DNA of 64,000 nucleotides, taken from assembly GCA_026225235.1 (NCBI GenBank), contig JAMFSK010000200.1, forward strand, positions 62,001 through 126,000. The letters are read 5' to 3'. Source of the DNA: Burkholderiales bacterium (lineage in GTDB: Bacteria > Pseudomonadota > Gammaproteobacteria > Burkholderiales > Burkholderiaceae). This document shows, in pieces, positions 36,670 through 45,671 of the stretch. The stretch's first letter is position 1; each line of letters starts with the position of its first letter. The translations under genes were made by a program, and so were the position numbers. Below the pieces are notes generated by a model that worked only from the letters and a program-made list of their open reading frames with translations, was not told the origin of the DNA and did not search any database.

Positions 36670-37461
36670 ATGAAAAACACTCTCACACTGCTGGCCGGCG
36701 CATTGCTGATCTCCGTGATGGCGACTTCCCCCGCCTCCGCCGAGGAAATCCTGTCCGTCGCCGCGAGTCCCACGCCTCACGCGGAAATCCTCGAACACAT
36801 CAAGCCTCAACTGAAGAAGGAAGGCGTCGATCTTCAGATCCACGTCTTCACCGACTATGTTCAGCCGAATCTTCAGGTTGAAGAAAAGCGCATCGACGTC
36901 AACTATTTCCAGCATCAGCCCTACCTCGACGCGTTCAACAAGAGCCACCACACGCATTTGGTAGCGGTCGCCCCGGTTCACGTCGAGCCGTTCGGTGCGT
37001 ATTCGCGCAAGGTCAAGTCGGCCGCAGCGTTGCGCGATGGCGCGGTCGTGGCGATCCCGAACGATCCGTCCAACGTCGGTCGCGCCTTGCTGCTATTGCA
37101 AAAGAACGGCCTGATCAAGCTCAAGGACCCGACCAATATTCTCGAAACGCCGCGCGATATCGTCGACAATCCCAAGCACCTTGAAATCAAGGAGCTCGAA
37201 GCCGCGACACTGCCGCGTGTTCTCGACCAGGTTGACCTCGCCCTGATCAATACCAACTACGCACTCGACGCCCATCTCGTGCCGACGCGCGATGCCCTGT
37301 TCATCGAGGACGCGCATTCGCCGTACGCGAACCTGATCGTTGCCCGCGCCGACAACGCCAACAGCGACGCGGTCAAGAAGCTTGTGGCCGCACTCCAGAC
37401 TCAGGACGTGCGCGACTTTATCGACCAGAAATATCAAGGTGCGGTAGTGCCGGCGTTCTGA
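36670..37461 (+). CDS. metQ: MetQ/NlpA-family periplasmic binding protein
   Basis: The 263-residue protein matches MetQ: ASPTPHAEILEHIKPQLKKEGVDL, TDYVQPNLQVEEKRIDVNYFQHQPYL, VAIPNDPSNVGRALLLLQ and DLALINTNYAL. The signal peptide MKNTLTLLAGALLISV ends in PASA-EE without a lipobox cysteine, so unlike typical MetQ it would be soluble in the periplasm. A GTG 18 bp upstream is an alternative start. It would bind methionine or a related sulfur compound. The permease gene follows after 30 bp, but no MetN ATPase gene is in the window. Confidence 0.88.
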   Translation: MKNTLTLLAGALLISVMATSPASAEEILSVAASPTPHAEILEHIKPQLKKEGVDLQIHVFTDYVQPNLQVEEKRIDVNYFQHQPYLDAFNKSHHTHLVAVAPVHVEPFGAYSRKVKSAAALRDGAVVAIPNDPSNVGRALLLLQKNGLIKLKDPTNILETPRDIVDNPKHLEIKELEAATLPRVLDQVDLALINTNYALDAHLVPTRDALFIEDAHSPYANLIVARADNANSDAVKKLVAALQTQDVRDFIDQKYQGAVVPAF

Positions 37462-37491
37462 GCACGATCTTCAAAAGAACTGGACGCTATT

Positions 37492-38166
37492 GTGTTTCCG
37501 AATGTCGACTGGCCGGAGATCGGCCATGCTGGGATTGAGACCCTCCAGATGCTGGGGGGGTCGCTTTTTTTCACCGTCGCGCTAGGTTTGCCGTTGGGCC
37601 TCGCGCTGTACATGACGCTGCCGGGTAGTCTCTATGCCTCGCGCCGGCTGTATGGCGCGCTGTCGTTCGGCGTGAACGTGCTGCGGTCGCTGCCCTTCAT
37701 CATTCTTCTGATCGTGATGATTCCGTTGACCCTCGCGCTGACGGGCACGTCGATCGGCGTCGCGGGCGCGATTCCGCCGCTGGTCGTCGGCGCGGCACCG
37801 TTCTTCGGCCGGCTCGTCGAGAACGTGCTGCGAGAGATCGACCGCGATCAGATCGAGGCGGCCCAGACATTGGGCGCGACCACGGCGCAAATTGTGTGGC
37901 GCATCATTCTCCCCGAGTCCTTGCCCGGATTGATTGGCGCCTCGACCGTGACTGCCGTTGCGCTGGTTTCGTACACGGCGATGTCCGGGGTAATCGGAGG
38001 GGGTGGACTGGGTGACCTTGCGGTTCGCTACGGCTACCAGCGCTTCGAAACGGATGTGATGGTCGTGACTGTCCTGATGCTGCTGGTTCTGGTCTACGCG
38101 CTACAAGCCCTGGGCGACAAGCTGGTTCAGGTGCTTTCTCGGCGCACGTCGAAGATCAGCCACTAG
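37492..38166 (+). CDS. metI: MetI-family ABC importer permease
   Basis: The 224-residue protein starts at GTG 37492. It has five hydrophobic segments and the MetI features LRSLPFIILLIVMIPLT, VGAAPFFGRLVENVLREID, the coupling loop EAAQTLGATTAQIVWRIILPESLPG and GVIGGGGLGDLAVRYGYQRF. It would form the channel for the MetQ-like protein encoded just upstream. The ATPase that must drive it is not adjacent; it may be encoded elsewhere or be shared. A strong inverted repeat follows the gene. Confidence 0.9.
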   Translation: MFPNVDWPEIGHAGIETLQMLGGSLFFTVALGLPLGLALYMTLPGSLYASRRLYGALSFGVNVLRSLPFIILLIVMIPLTLALTGTSIGVAGAIPPLVVGAAPFFGRLVENVLREIDRDQIEAAQTLGATTAQIVWRIILPESLPGLIGASTVTAVALVSYTAMSGVIGGGGLGDLAVRYGYQRFETDVMVVTVLMLLVLVYALQALGDKLVQVLSRRTSKISH

Positions 38167-38220
38167 GGAGGAACGACCTGTCTGCTGCGTGCGACGCTTC
38201 ACAGTTTCCGGAGCACGCAA

Positions 38221-38266
38221 GCGCTGCCGCCCCGCATCACAGCGCGCCGTGTCGGGGCGGCAGCGC
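38221..38266. terminator. Bidirectional terminator candidate between metI and sfnB copy 2
   Basis: GCGCTGCCGCCCCG and CGGGGCGGCAGCGC form a perfect 14-bp inverted repeat around an 18-base loop. The loop contains the stop codon of the minus-strand sfnB gene, so the right arm is inside its coding end. Position between two convergent genes fits a shared terminator; there is no clear T run on either side. Confidence 0.55.
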
Positions 38267-39493
38267 GTCGTTCAAATAGAAGTTGCCGATGGCATGGTAT
38301 TTCCAGCGCACGGGATCGTGCAGCGTATGCGTGCGGGCATTTCGCCAAAAGCGGTCGAAGCCGAGGTCATCGAGCGTGGCGCTCGTACCGCTGAGTTCAA
38401 AAAGTTTGTTACCGGCCTTCAGTGAAGCGGTGGTCGTCAACGCCCGGGCCTCTGCGACTGCAATCGATGCGGCCGCAACGCTATGCTCATCCGGGTGGCG
38501 CTGCGCAGCGTCGACCAGGCGCCCCGCCCTGCGCACCAAAGCTTCAGCCGCACGCAACCGTACCGCAATGTCCCCGGTCTGATGGATCGTCAACGGATCA
38601 TCGGCGGCACGTGAGACTCGCGCATCGATCCAGGGACGCGCACTGTCGCGCACGAAGTCGAGCATGGCCGCAAAAGCACTCCTGCCCAGACCGAGGTCGA
38701 TCGCCGCGTGCATGATCTGGGCTACCGGTCCGATCGTGGTCGGTCGCTCGAACGATGTCAGGAACGGCACGATCCAGTCGGTTTCGACATACACATTGTC
38801 AAACGAAACTGAACCACTTCCCGTTACCCTTTGCCCGAAGCCATCCCAGTCGTCGGTGACAACCACCCCATCGGAATGGCGCGGCACGAAAGCCAGATAA
38901 GTGACGTCTCGACCGTCCTCTTCCGTGACGACGAGCGTGGGAATCCAGTGAGCATATAAGGCCCCCGTGCAATAGAACTTCTTCCCCGTGATCCGAAAGC
39001 CATCGCCTTCGCGAACCAAACGTGTTCGTCGCTTGAAGTCCTTGTTGCCGATCTCCGCGAGCGCGTTGCCAAAACGCTCGCCCGCAAGCACCCGATCGTA
39101 AAAGAAACGTTTTTGCGTTTCGGAAGCCCCGACACGGAGGACTTCGAGCGCATAAAAGTGATTCTGTGGAATCTGCCCGAGCGAGCCGTCGGCCGCAGCG
39201 ATGATGGCGATAACTTCGGCGAGTGTGCCGTTTGACACACCCGGGCCACCGTATTCCTGCGGAACGGTGATGCCCCACAAACCACTCGCGCTGAACGCGT
39301 CGAGTTCCGACCAGGGCAAACGGCGTTCACGATCGCGTATCGCCGCTTGCGGCGCGAATTGCACGGCCAGCAAACGCGCCACGTGCAACGCTTGCGCGTC
39401 GTCGTGAATCAGCGCCGCAGGCACGGCAGCAGATGCCGGTCCGGGATGACCGACCACGCCTGGTTCTTGATCAATAGACGATAAGGCAGACAT
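38237..39493 (-). CDS. sfnB: SfnB-family flavoprotein, copy 2
   Basis: The 418-residue protein has the same architecture as the copy at 6988-8235: GLWGITVPQEYGGPG, LGQIPQNHFYALEVLR, KKFYCTGALYAHW, DDWDGFGQRVTGSG and the C-terminal FWRNARTHTLHDPVRWKYH. It would be a flavin-dependent oxidoreductase of the DszC/SfnB group in the cytoplasm. It starts 1 bp after the stop of copy 3, so the two are co-translated and may form a heteromeric enzyme or have different substrates. Its end is embedded in a strong inverted repeat. Confidence 0.85.
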   Translation of the reverse strand: MSALSSIDQEPGVVGHPGPASAAVPAALIHDDAQALHVARLLAVQFAPQAAIRDRERRLPWSELDAFSASGLWGITVPQEYGGPGVSNGTLAEVIAIIAAADGSLGQIPQNHFYALEVLRVGASETQKRFFYDRVLAGERFGNALAEIGNKDFKRRTRLVREGDGFRITGKKFYCTGALYAHWIPTLVVTEEDGRDVTYLAFVPRHSDGVVVTDDWDGFGQRVTGSGSVSFDNVYVETDWIVPFLTSFERPTTIGPVAQIMHAAIDLGLGRSAFAAMLDFVRDSARPWIDARVSRAADDPLTIHQTGDIAVRLRAAEALVRRAGRLVDAAQRHPDEHSVAAASIAVAEARALTTTASLKAGNKLFELSGTSATLDDLGFDRFWRNARTHTLHDPVRWKYHAIGNFYLNDALPPRHGAL

Positions 39494-39494
39494 C

Positions 39495-40757
39495 TCAATT
39501 CCAGGAATGGCGCGTCGGCAGCACGTGGTTGAGCAGATAGTTGCCGATCAAATGAAGTTTCCATCGGGCCGGGTCATGCAGCGTGTGCACACGCGCATTG
39601 CGCCAGTGCCGGTCGAGGTTGTGCGCCGCACGAGTCGAAGCAGAGCCCGATAGTTCGAACAGCTTTTCCGCGGCCTCGAGTGCGATCGCGGTGGTCAACA
39701 CTTTTGCTTCCGCGACCGCGACTGACGCACGCGCACTGGCTTCGGCGTCGATCGGTTGCCTGGCGATTTGATCGAGGGTTTGGCCAGCTTCCAGCAAGAC
39801 CTCGTGCGCCGCATGCAGATCGACCTGCAAGCGCCCGATATCTCCGATGATGTAGGGGTCCTGCGTGGCATCCTCAAGGCCGGAATCCAGCCAGGGTCTC
39901 GCATATTGTCGAACGAATGCAATCGTGTCCGTCAGCGCAGCTTGCGCGATGCCCTGGTCGATTGCTGCCTGGATCAATTGTGAAGTTGGCCCAAACAGGC
40001 CTGGACGATCTCCGAGTGCCCAGAGCGGCAACACGTCGTGCGTCTCAACCCAAACGTTGTCGAACACGACGCTACCGCTCGCTGTCGTGCGTTGCCCGAA
40101 TGAAGACCAGTCATCGATCACTGTCACCCCTTCAGCATCGAACGGGACCCATATCTGCACGGGGCGGTCCAGATGATCGAGCGCGCGGCAAGGAATGCGA
40201 TGGGCGAACAGTGCACCGGTGGAGTAGTAGCGCCGTCCACTCAGGCGCAAGCCATCCGGTGAATCGATCACTCGGGTGGTGCCCTGGAGGATGGTCTGAC
40301 TCTCGCTCGAACGGCGTTCCGGCCCGGCGTTGCCAAGGCGACCGCCCGCAAGGACTTCCCTGTAAAAGCGGTCCTTCTGCGCATCGGTGCCAATTTCTCT
40401 TAGCACACCGAGGACGCCAAAGTGGTTTTGCGGAATCTGGCCTAGCGCCGGATCCGCTTCGCAGAGAATGACGAAGACCTCCGCCAGCGTCGCGTACGAG
40501 ACATCGGCACCGCCGAATTCACGCGGTACGGTAATCCCGCCGAGGCCGCTTTCCGACCAGCTCTCCAGTTGCTCCCAAGGCAGGGTTCGCGTTCGATCAC
40601 GCTCGGACGCTTCGCGAGCGAAAGACTCGGCGAGCGCCCGGGCGGAGTTCAACGCGTCAGCATCGTCCTTGATTCGATGGACGCGGCCGGGCTTCGGCCA
40701 CCGTGGCGTGCGGGCCGCAGTCAGGCGGCCCTCAGAATTGTCGTGAATCGTGCTCAT
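39495..40757 (-). CDS. sfnB: SfnB-family flavoprotein, copy 3
   Basis: The 420-residue protein has GLGGITVPREFGGADVSYATL, LGQIPQNHFGVLGVLR, RRYYSTGALFAHR, DDWSSFGQRTTASGSVVF and HWRNARVHTLHDPARWKLH. It is clearly paralogous to copy 2, directly downstream. ATG 40757 is chosen because similarity to the other copies starts shortly after; the frame stays open to 40817. No strong ribosome site is visible. The 137 bp between this start and the nitroreductase gene contain no -24/-12 match. Confidence 0.84.
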   Translation of the reverse strand: MSTIHDNSEGRLTAARTPRWPKPGRVHRIKDDADALNSARALAESFAREASERDRTRTLPWEQLESWSESGLGGITVPREFGGADVSYATLAEVFVILCEADPALGQIPQNHFGVLGVLREIGTDAQKDRFYREVLAGGRLGNAGPERRSSESQTILQGTTRVIDSPDGLRLSGRRYYSTGALFAHRIPCRALDHLDRPVQIWVPFDAEGVTVIDDWSSFGQRTTASGSVVFDNVWVETHDVLPLWALGDRPGLFGPTSQLIQAAIDQGIAQAALTDTIAFVRQYARPWLDSGLEDATQDPYIIGDIGRLQVDLHAAHEVLLEAGQTLDQIARQPIDAEASARASVAVAEAKVLTTAIALEAAEKLFELSGSASTRAAHNLDRHWRNARVHTLHDPARWKLHLIGNYLLNHVLPTRHSWN

Positions 40758-40894
40758 GCGAGATTGCAGCACAAGCCTCGTGGAATCCCAAAGCACGATT
40801 AAGACGTTGCTTATCACGCTGGCTACTTAGGCCACCCGTGCCGGGTCAGCCCGTTATGCGATTCGACAGGCTGCTTGCGACGTTTGATGGCGAC

Positions 40895-41491
40895 TCAGTC
40901 CTCGAATCCAAACCGTCCTTCGGCGACAAACTGCGCAATGGGCTTGCGTTGGTTGGGCTGCTCGCGCTCCTGCAACTCGGCCGACAACTCCGCGCGATCG
41001 GCTTGCTTGCCGATGGCCACCACCACCTCGACCCGATAGCCGTCGGGTACATTCAATACGGCTTTGGCCTGCACCCGATCGAACCCGCCAATCGCATGCG
41101 TCCGCCACCCCGAATGCTCCGCCTGGAAGGCAAGGCTTGCCCAGGCTGCGCCTGCATCGAGCGAGTGACTGTACAGCGGGGTCGCCTCACTCGCATCGGG
41201 ACGCACATGAGTCGTCTTCGATAGCAGCACGATAAGCACCGATGCCTTGCGCGCCCACGCCTGGTTCCTTTCGTTTAGCAAGCCGACAAATGCTGGCCAG
41301 CTGCTAGAGTCCTTCTTCGAATACACGAATCGCCACGGCTGGGAATTATTGGCCGAGGGCGCCCACCGCGCGGCCTCGAACAGGGCATGCAGCGTCCGGT
41401 CGTCGATGGCCTCTCCGGTCAACGCACGAGGAGACCAGCGGCTGGTGAAGATCGGCGAGATTTCGTGATCGGCAGTACGGGCGTGGGTCAT
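40895..41491 (-). CDS. Nitroreductase-family flavoprotein
   Basis: The 198-residue protein has the nitroreductase FMN-binding features RWSPRAL (about 18-24), FEAARWAPSANNSQPWRF (about 38-55), and AGAAWASLAFQAEHSGWRTHAIGGF with the FMN-contacting glycines. Such enzymes reduce nitro groups, quinones or flavins with NAD(P)H. It starts 2 bp after the stop of the DszA-like monooxygenase gene. Since that enzyme needs FMNH2 and no SsuE/DszD-type reductase gene is seen in the window, this protein is a good candidate to supply reduced flavin. That role is inference. Confidence 0.85.
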   Translation of the reverse strand: MTHARTADHEISPIFTSRWSPRALTGEAIDDRTLHALFEAARWAPSANNSQPWRFVYSKKDSSSWPAFVGLLNERNQAWARKASVLIVLLSKTTHVRPDASEATPLYSHSLDAGAAWASLAFQAEHSGWRTHAIGGFDRVQAKAVLNVPDGYRVEVVVAIGKQADRAELSAELQEREQPNQRKPIAQFVAEGRFGFED

Positions 41492-41493
41492 AG

Positions 41494-42828
41494 CTACAAG
41501 ACAGATTGAGTAAGTGGATTGGCGGGACGGTCGAGACCGAGGTTCTCGCGATATGTGCGGCCCTCATATTCCTTGCGGAAAATGCCGCGTCGCTGCAACT
41601 CCGGCACAACGAGTCGCGTGAAATCCTCGAAGCCTCCTGGCAGATACGGAGGGACAATGTTGAAGCCATCCGCACCGCGTTCGACAAACCATTGTTCCAT
41701 CGTGTCGGCTACCGTTTTCACCGAACCGATGGCTTGCAGATGCCCACGCGCCACCCGGAAGCGCAGCACCAGTTGCCGGATCGACAGGTCTTCCCGGCGC
41801 GCCAGCTCGAGTTGCTGCTGAAAACGCCCCTTGCCATTCTCGGGCGCCTGATAGGGTAGATCAGGCAAGGGGCCGTCGACCGGATAGCCTGACAGGTCAA
41901 AGCCGCCGAATTCGACGTTGCTAACGTCGACAAGCTCTTGTAGCTCATTGAAGCGGTCCTGTGCTTCTTGATCGGACTCGGCGACAACGACCGACAGTCC
42001 CGGCGTGATCTTCAACTGATCTTCGTCGCGGCCGTACTTTGCCATCCTGCCTTTGACGTCGGCATAGAATTGCTGGGCAACGCTCAGCGAAGTCGCCGAG
42101 CAGTAGCTCATCTCGGCAATCCGTGCGGCAAACTCGCGCCCGCTCTCCGAGTTGCCGGCTTGCACGATGACGGGATAGCCCTGGATTGGCCGCGGAAAAT
42201 CGAGCAGCCCTTCAGTCGAAACGTGCTCGCCCTCGAACCTTAGCGGATGCGATCGACGTGGATCATAAAAGACGCCCTGCTCACGATCAGGATGATCAAA
42301 TGCGTCGTCATCCCAGGTGTCCCAGAGTGCCTTAGCGACATCGACGAATTCGGCCGCGCGCGCATACCGCTCGTCGTGCGAGCGTGGCGTCTTGATACCG
42401 AAGTTCCGCGCGGTATGTTCCGAGAACGACGACACGACATTCCAGCCAGCACGACCCCCGCTGATATGGTCCAACGAGGAGAACTTGCGTGCCACGTTGT
42501 ACGGCTCGTCGTAATTCACATTGACCGTCGCGACCAGACCGATATGTCTTGTCGACATCGCGATGGCCGACAGCAGCGTAAAAGGTTCGAACTGATAGCT
42601 CATGCCGCTGCGGCCGGTCTGCGACGTGATCTCGCCCGATCTGCCGATGAAGTCGGCGACGAAAAAGGTGTCGAATTTCGCAGCCTCAGCTCGCTTTGCC
42701 GCATCGATCCACCAGTTCAGATCCGGGCGGCCCGTGCCCACCGAACTCGGATGCCGCCACGCGGCGAGATGATGGCCGAATCGCTGAAAGAAAACATTTA
42801 GAACCAACTGGCGGTTCCTGGTACCCAT
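41494..42828 (-). CDS. FMNH2-dependent monooxygenase, NtaA/SnaA/DszA family, copy 2
   Basis: The 444-residue protein matches the DszA/NtaA branch: AAWRHPSSVGTGRPDLNWWI, FDTFFVADF, FEPFTLLSAIAMSTRHIGLVAT, NVARKFSSLDHISGGRAGWNVV and GYPVIVQAGNSESGREFAAR. Compared with the copy at 10993 it is somewhat closer in wording to DszA-like sulfone monooxygenases. It would use FMNH2 and oxygen to open a C-S bond. A GGAG lies 10 bases before the ATG. It is 81 bp after the aldolase-like gene and is tightly followed by the nitroreductase. Confidence 0.88.
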   Translation of the reverse strand: MGTRNRQLVLNVFFQRFGHHLAAWRHPSSVGTGRPDLNWWIDAAKRAEAAKFDTFFVADFIGRSGEITSQTGRSGMSYQFEPFTLLSAIAMSTRHIGLVATVNVNYDEPYNVARKFSSLDHISGGRAGWNVVSSFSEHTARNFGIKTPRSHDERYARAAEFVDVAKALWDTWDDDAFDHPDREQGVFYDPRRSHPLRFEGEHVSTEGLLDFPRPIQGYPVIVQAGNSESGREFAARIAEMSYCSATSLSVAQQFYADVKGRMAKYGRDEDQLKITPGLSVVVAESDQEAQDRFNELQELVDVSNVEFGGFDLSGYPVDGPLPDLPYQAPENGKGRFQQQLELARREDLSIRQLVLRFRVARGHLQAIGSVKTVADTMEQWFVERGADGFNIVPPYLPGGFEDFTRLVVPELQRRGIFRKEYEGRTYRENLGLDRPANPLTQSVL

Positions 42829-42909
42829 AAGTGCAATCGCTCCAGTTTTACTTTAAGGCAGAGGGCTCGGGCCTCGTCGGGGTTCTGCGGCCTTCGAGCA
42901 GCCCGATGT

Positions 42910-43581
42910 TCATGCCACAGCGTATTGAGACGCCCGCTCCAGCAGCCCCGTTCTTTTCCATTGAAGTTCGATCGCACCCGGCGTATAGGTTTGCGCGCCC
43001 CCGATCTGTGCGGCGATGGCCTGGAACCGCGCGGCTTCCTCAATCAGGAGAATGAGCTCGGCGGTCTTGACGATACCGGTGCCCCAGAAGTTCGCTCCAC
43101 CGTTCGACTCAAGCAAGGCGGGCGGAGGAGCCAGGTCCGGCCGGGCATCGAGCCTTTCTCGCACGACTTCCAGCGGGCTGCGGGTGCGTTCGAGATGGTT
43201 CGGAATTTCGCGGGCGAGCAGATGACGCTGCGCGGCCACATACAGAATCGGAAACGGCTTGTGCGCCAGTGACCAGGCGGCAAGATACGGTGTGTGCGCG
43301 TGAATCAGGGTGTCGGCCTCGAGCCGCGACTCGTTGAGCAGCGATTCCTTCTGGTCCGAAAAGCGCGTGATCTTGACGCGCGGGGTTTTGTCGCGCTCCC
43401 AAGGCTGCGCAAAGCGCACGCTCAGCAGTTTGTCCTGCCCAGGGATCCGGTGCGAAATCTGGAAGATCAGGCTTGCCGACAAGGTGCTGGAGTCACGCAA
43501 AAATTCGAATGCGTGAATCGCATCGCTTTTGGCGGTGTCAACGTAGAGTGCCAGTTCTTCATCGATAGTCGATTGCGACAT
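42910..43581 (-). CDS. Class II aldolase/adducin-like protein, copy 1
   Basis: The 223-residue protein has the class II aldolase fold with the metal-binding pair His94 and His96 in IHAHTPYLAAWS. The third metal ligand of the family, the His of the NHG turn near the C-terminal third, is replaced: residues 160-162 read NGG inside LLESNGGANFWG. The rest of that helix (ILLIEEAARFQA) is normal. ATG 43581 shares a base with the ATPase stop (TAATG). With a changed metal site the protein may bind zinc with another third ligand or may not be an aldolase. Position suggests a role in processing imported organosulfur compounds. Confidence 0.8.
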   Translation of the reverse strand: MSQSTIDEELALYVDTAKSDAIHAFEFLRDSSTLSASLIFQISHRIPGQDKLLSVRFAQPWERDKTPRVKITRFSDQKESLLNESRLEADTLIHAHTPYLAAWSLAHKPFPILYVAAQRHLLAREIPNHLERTRSPLEVVRERLDARPDLAPPPALLESNGGANFWGTGIVKTAELILLIEEAARFQAIAAQIGGAQTYTPGAIELQWKRTGLLERASQYAVA

Positions 43582-44465
43582 TATTGCCAGGTTCCGTTTG
43601 TGAAAGAGGAAGTGCCACCCGGAAGCGGCGCCGTCGAGCCCTGATGTTCTTCGCCAGGACTCAGAAAATGCGCGAGCAACTCCGCTCGCAACGCGCCATA
43701 CCGCAGATCCTCGCGCCGACGCGGTCGGGAGAGGTCCACGCTGGCGATACGATTGATTCGCCCAGGCTGACTATCGAGTACGACGACACGGTCTGCGAGA
43801 TAAACTGCTTCGTCGATGTCATGCGTCACCATGACAATCGTGGTTCGATCCTGTTGCCACAGGCGCAGAAGCTCGCGCTGCATCTTGAGCCGCGTGAGGG
43901 CGTCGAGCGCACCGAAGGGTTCATCGAGCAGGAGCACGTCCGGGCGACCCACCAGCGCGCGCGCGATCGCCGCTCGTTGCGACATGCCACCCGAGACCTG
44001 CTGCGGATAGGCATTCTGGTACTCGCTCAGACCCACCCGCTCAAGCTGAGCGATCGCCCGCGCGCGCCGCTCATGCGGCGACGCTACGGAGCGCGTCAGG
44101 GCCAGCTCGACGTTTTCGCTCAGGGTGAGCCATGGATACAGCCTGTGATCCTGAAACACGAGGGAACAACTGCCGCGGGTACCGCGCACCGGAGCGTCGT
44201 CTTGCGACACGTCCCCTTCATAGTCGGTGTCGAGCCCCGCGAGCAGTCTCAGCAAAGTCGATTTGCCGCAGCCACTCGCCCCCACCACCGCGACGAACTC
44301 TCCTGGCGCAATGCTCAGGTCGATGCGTTCGAGCGCCGTAACGAGACGACCGTCCAGCGTGAAGCGCTTGCTTACGCCTCGCAAATCAAGTTGCCCCTTT
44401 TGAACAGGGGCCTGCGACTCCAGCGCTGGCGCAAACACGAGACCTCTCTCTACGATGCCGTTCAT
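43581..44465 (-). CDS. Sulfonate-type ABC importer ATPase (SsuB family), system 2
   Basis: The 294-residue ATPase has Walker A GASGCGKS at 62-69, FQDHRLYPWLTLSENV, signature VSGGMSQRAAIARAL, Walker B VLLLDEPFGALDALTR and switch histidine in VTHDIDEAVYLADR, all of the nitrate/sulfonate/taurine type. ATG 44465 is 1 bp after the exbD stop. No permease is on this strand nearby, but two unpaired permeases (47960 and 48798) and an unpaired binding protein (51775) are on the opposite strand and are the likely partners. Co-expression with TonB-ExbBD suggests that outer and inner membrane uptake are switched on together. Confidence 0.9.
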   Translation of the reverse strand: MNGIVERGLVFAPALESQAPVQKGQLDLRGVSKRFTLDGRLVTALERIDLSIAPGEFVAVVGASGCGKSTLLRLLAGLDTDYEGDVSQDDAPVRGTRGSCSLVFQDHRLYPWLTLSENVELALTRSVASPHERRARAIAQLERVGLSEYQNAYPQQVSGGMSQRAAIARALVGRPDVLLLDEPFGALDALTRLKMQRELLRLWQQDRTTIVMVTHDIDEAVYLADRVVVLDSQPGRINRIASVDLSRPRRREDLRYGALRAELLAHFLSPGEEHQGSTAPLPGGTSSFTNGTWQ

Positions 44466-44466
44466 G

Positions 44467-44877
44467 TCAGCCGCCATTCGCGGTAAGCACCGAGAGCTTC
44501 GACACCCCCGCACGCTCGATTGCGGCCATCGCCTTAGCCACCGTCCCGTAGGGAACGCCCTCATCGGCCTGCAAGCTCAGCGGCAGGTCCTTGTTGGCGG
44601 CGACCCGCGCACGCAGCTCGGGCTCGAGCAAAGCAAGCGGCAGTTCACGCTTGTCGACGAAAATCCGGCCTTGCGCGTCGACACTGACCGTCACCGCCTT
44701 GACTTGCGGGGGTGGCGCCGTGGTCGCGGTTTTTGGCAGATTCACATGCACCGCATTGTTCAGCAGCGGCGCGGTGACGATAAAGGTAACCAGCAACACG
44801 AGCATCACATCGACCAGCGGCGTGATGTTGATTTCGCTGAGGACTTCGTCACCGTCAGAGGAGCTCGAGAAGGCCAT
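44467..44877 (-). CDS. exbD: ExbD energy-transducing protein
   Basis: The 136-residue protein has the ExbD topology: a short cytoplasmic N-terminus, one membrane helix and a periplasmic domain. The helix PLVDVMLVLLVTFIVTAP carries Asp23, the proton-coupling aspartate equivalent to E. coli Asp25. INITPLVD is the family signature. It overlaps exbB by 1 bp (TAATG) and is followed after 1 bp by an ABC ATPase gene. It works with ExbB and TonB to power TonB-dependent receptors. Confidence 0.95.
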   Translation of the reverse strand: MAFSSSSDGDEVLSEINITPLVDVMLVLLVTFIVTAPLLNNAVHVNLPKTATTAPPPQVKAVTVSVDAQGRIFVDKRELPLALLEPELRARVAANKDLPLSLQADEGVPYGTVAKAMAAIERAGVSKLSVLTANGG

Positions 44878-45641
44878 TATGCGAATGCCTTGTCGGTGGA
44901 TTTGGCGCGGTTGCCGCCAGCCGTTGACGATGCGCCGCCGTCGGGTGCGCGCGAGATCGAGGCCGGCGCCGCGATCCGGAAGCCACTGCGCTGCGTGAGG
45001 TTGATCAGGTCTGTCGCGTAGTTGTCCAGTTCGGCGTTGACCACCTTGAGCCGCCGCAGAAAGAAGTTATAGGCGAGCACGGCGGGCACCGCGACCGCAA
45101 TGCCGACCCCCGTCGCTACGAGGGCTTCGCCAATGGGGCCGGCGACGACGTCGATACTCGCCGACGCACTATGGGTGATCGCGGTCAACGCATGAATGAT
45201 GCCGAATACCGTGCCGAACAAGCCGACGAATGGCGCGGTGCTGCCGATCGAGGCCAGGACCGCGAGCCCGCTCTCGAGCGAGCGCCGCTCTTTCTGAATT
45301 TGCTGGCGCAGGTGGCGTTCCAGCAACTCCTGCCGGTCCCAGCTGTGTTCGAGATCGTGCGTCCCCGCCTGTGTCGCCGGGGAACCCGAGAACGGTTCGG
45401 CCAGCGCGCTGAAGCCCGCCTGCGCAAGACGCGCTTTCGGTCCGGGTTGCGCTTCGCGCAGCGCGGCTGCCGCGCTCAGATCCGGTGCGCCCCAGAATTT
45501 TCGGCTAAAGGCACGGTCGCGTCGCGATACGTAAGCATGCTGAATGCCCTTGATGACAATCAGCGCCCACGTGACGATGGAGAAGACGGCGAGCGTCCAG
45601 AGTGCGCCCTGGACAATATAGGTAGTCGAAAAGTCGTTCAT
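44877..45641 (-). CDS. exbB: ExbB proton-channel protein
   Basis: The 254-residue protein is of the ExbB/TolQ/MotA family: membrane segment 1 near 12-30, the cytoplasmic stretch with LEHSWDRQELLERHLRQQIQKERR, then GLAVLASIGSTAPFVGLFGTVFGIIHAL and AGPIGEALVATGVGIAVAVPAVLAYNFF, which are the conserved second and third membrane helices. It forms the pentameric proton channel around ExbD. It is 30 bp after tonB. The set serves the three TonB-dependent receptors of this region or all receptors of the cell. Confidence 0.95.
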   Translation of the reverse strand: MNDFSTTYIVQGALWTLAVFSIVTWALIVIKGIQHAYVSRRDRAFSRKFWGAPDLSAAAALREAQPGPKARLAQAGFSALAEPFSGSPATQAGTHDLEHSWDRQELLERHLRQQIQKERRSLESGLAVLASIGSTAPFVGLFGTVFGIIHALTAITHSASASIDVVAGPIGEALVATGVGIAVAVPAVLAYNFFLRRLKVVNAELDNYATDLINLTQRSGFRIAAPASISRAPDGGASSTAGGNRAKSTDKAFA

Positions 45642-45671
45642 TGCAACCTCTGCTTGCGGGTCGGCTGAATA

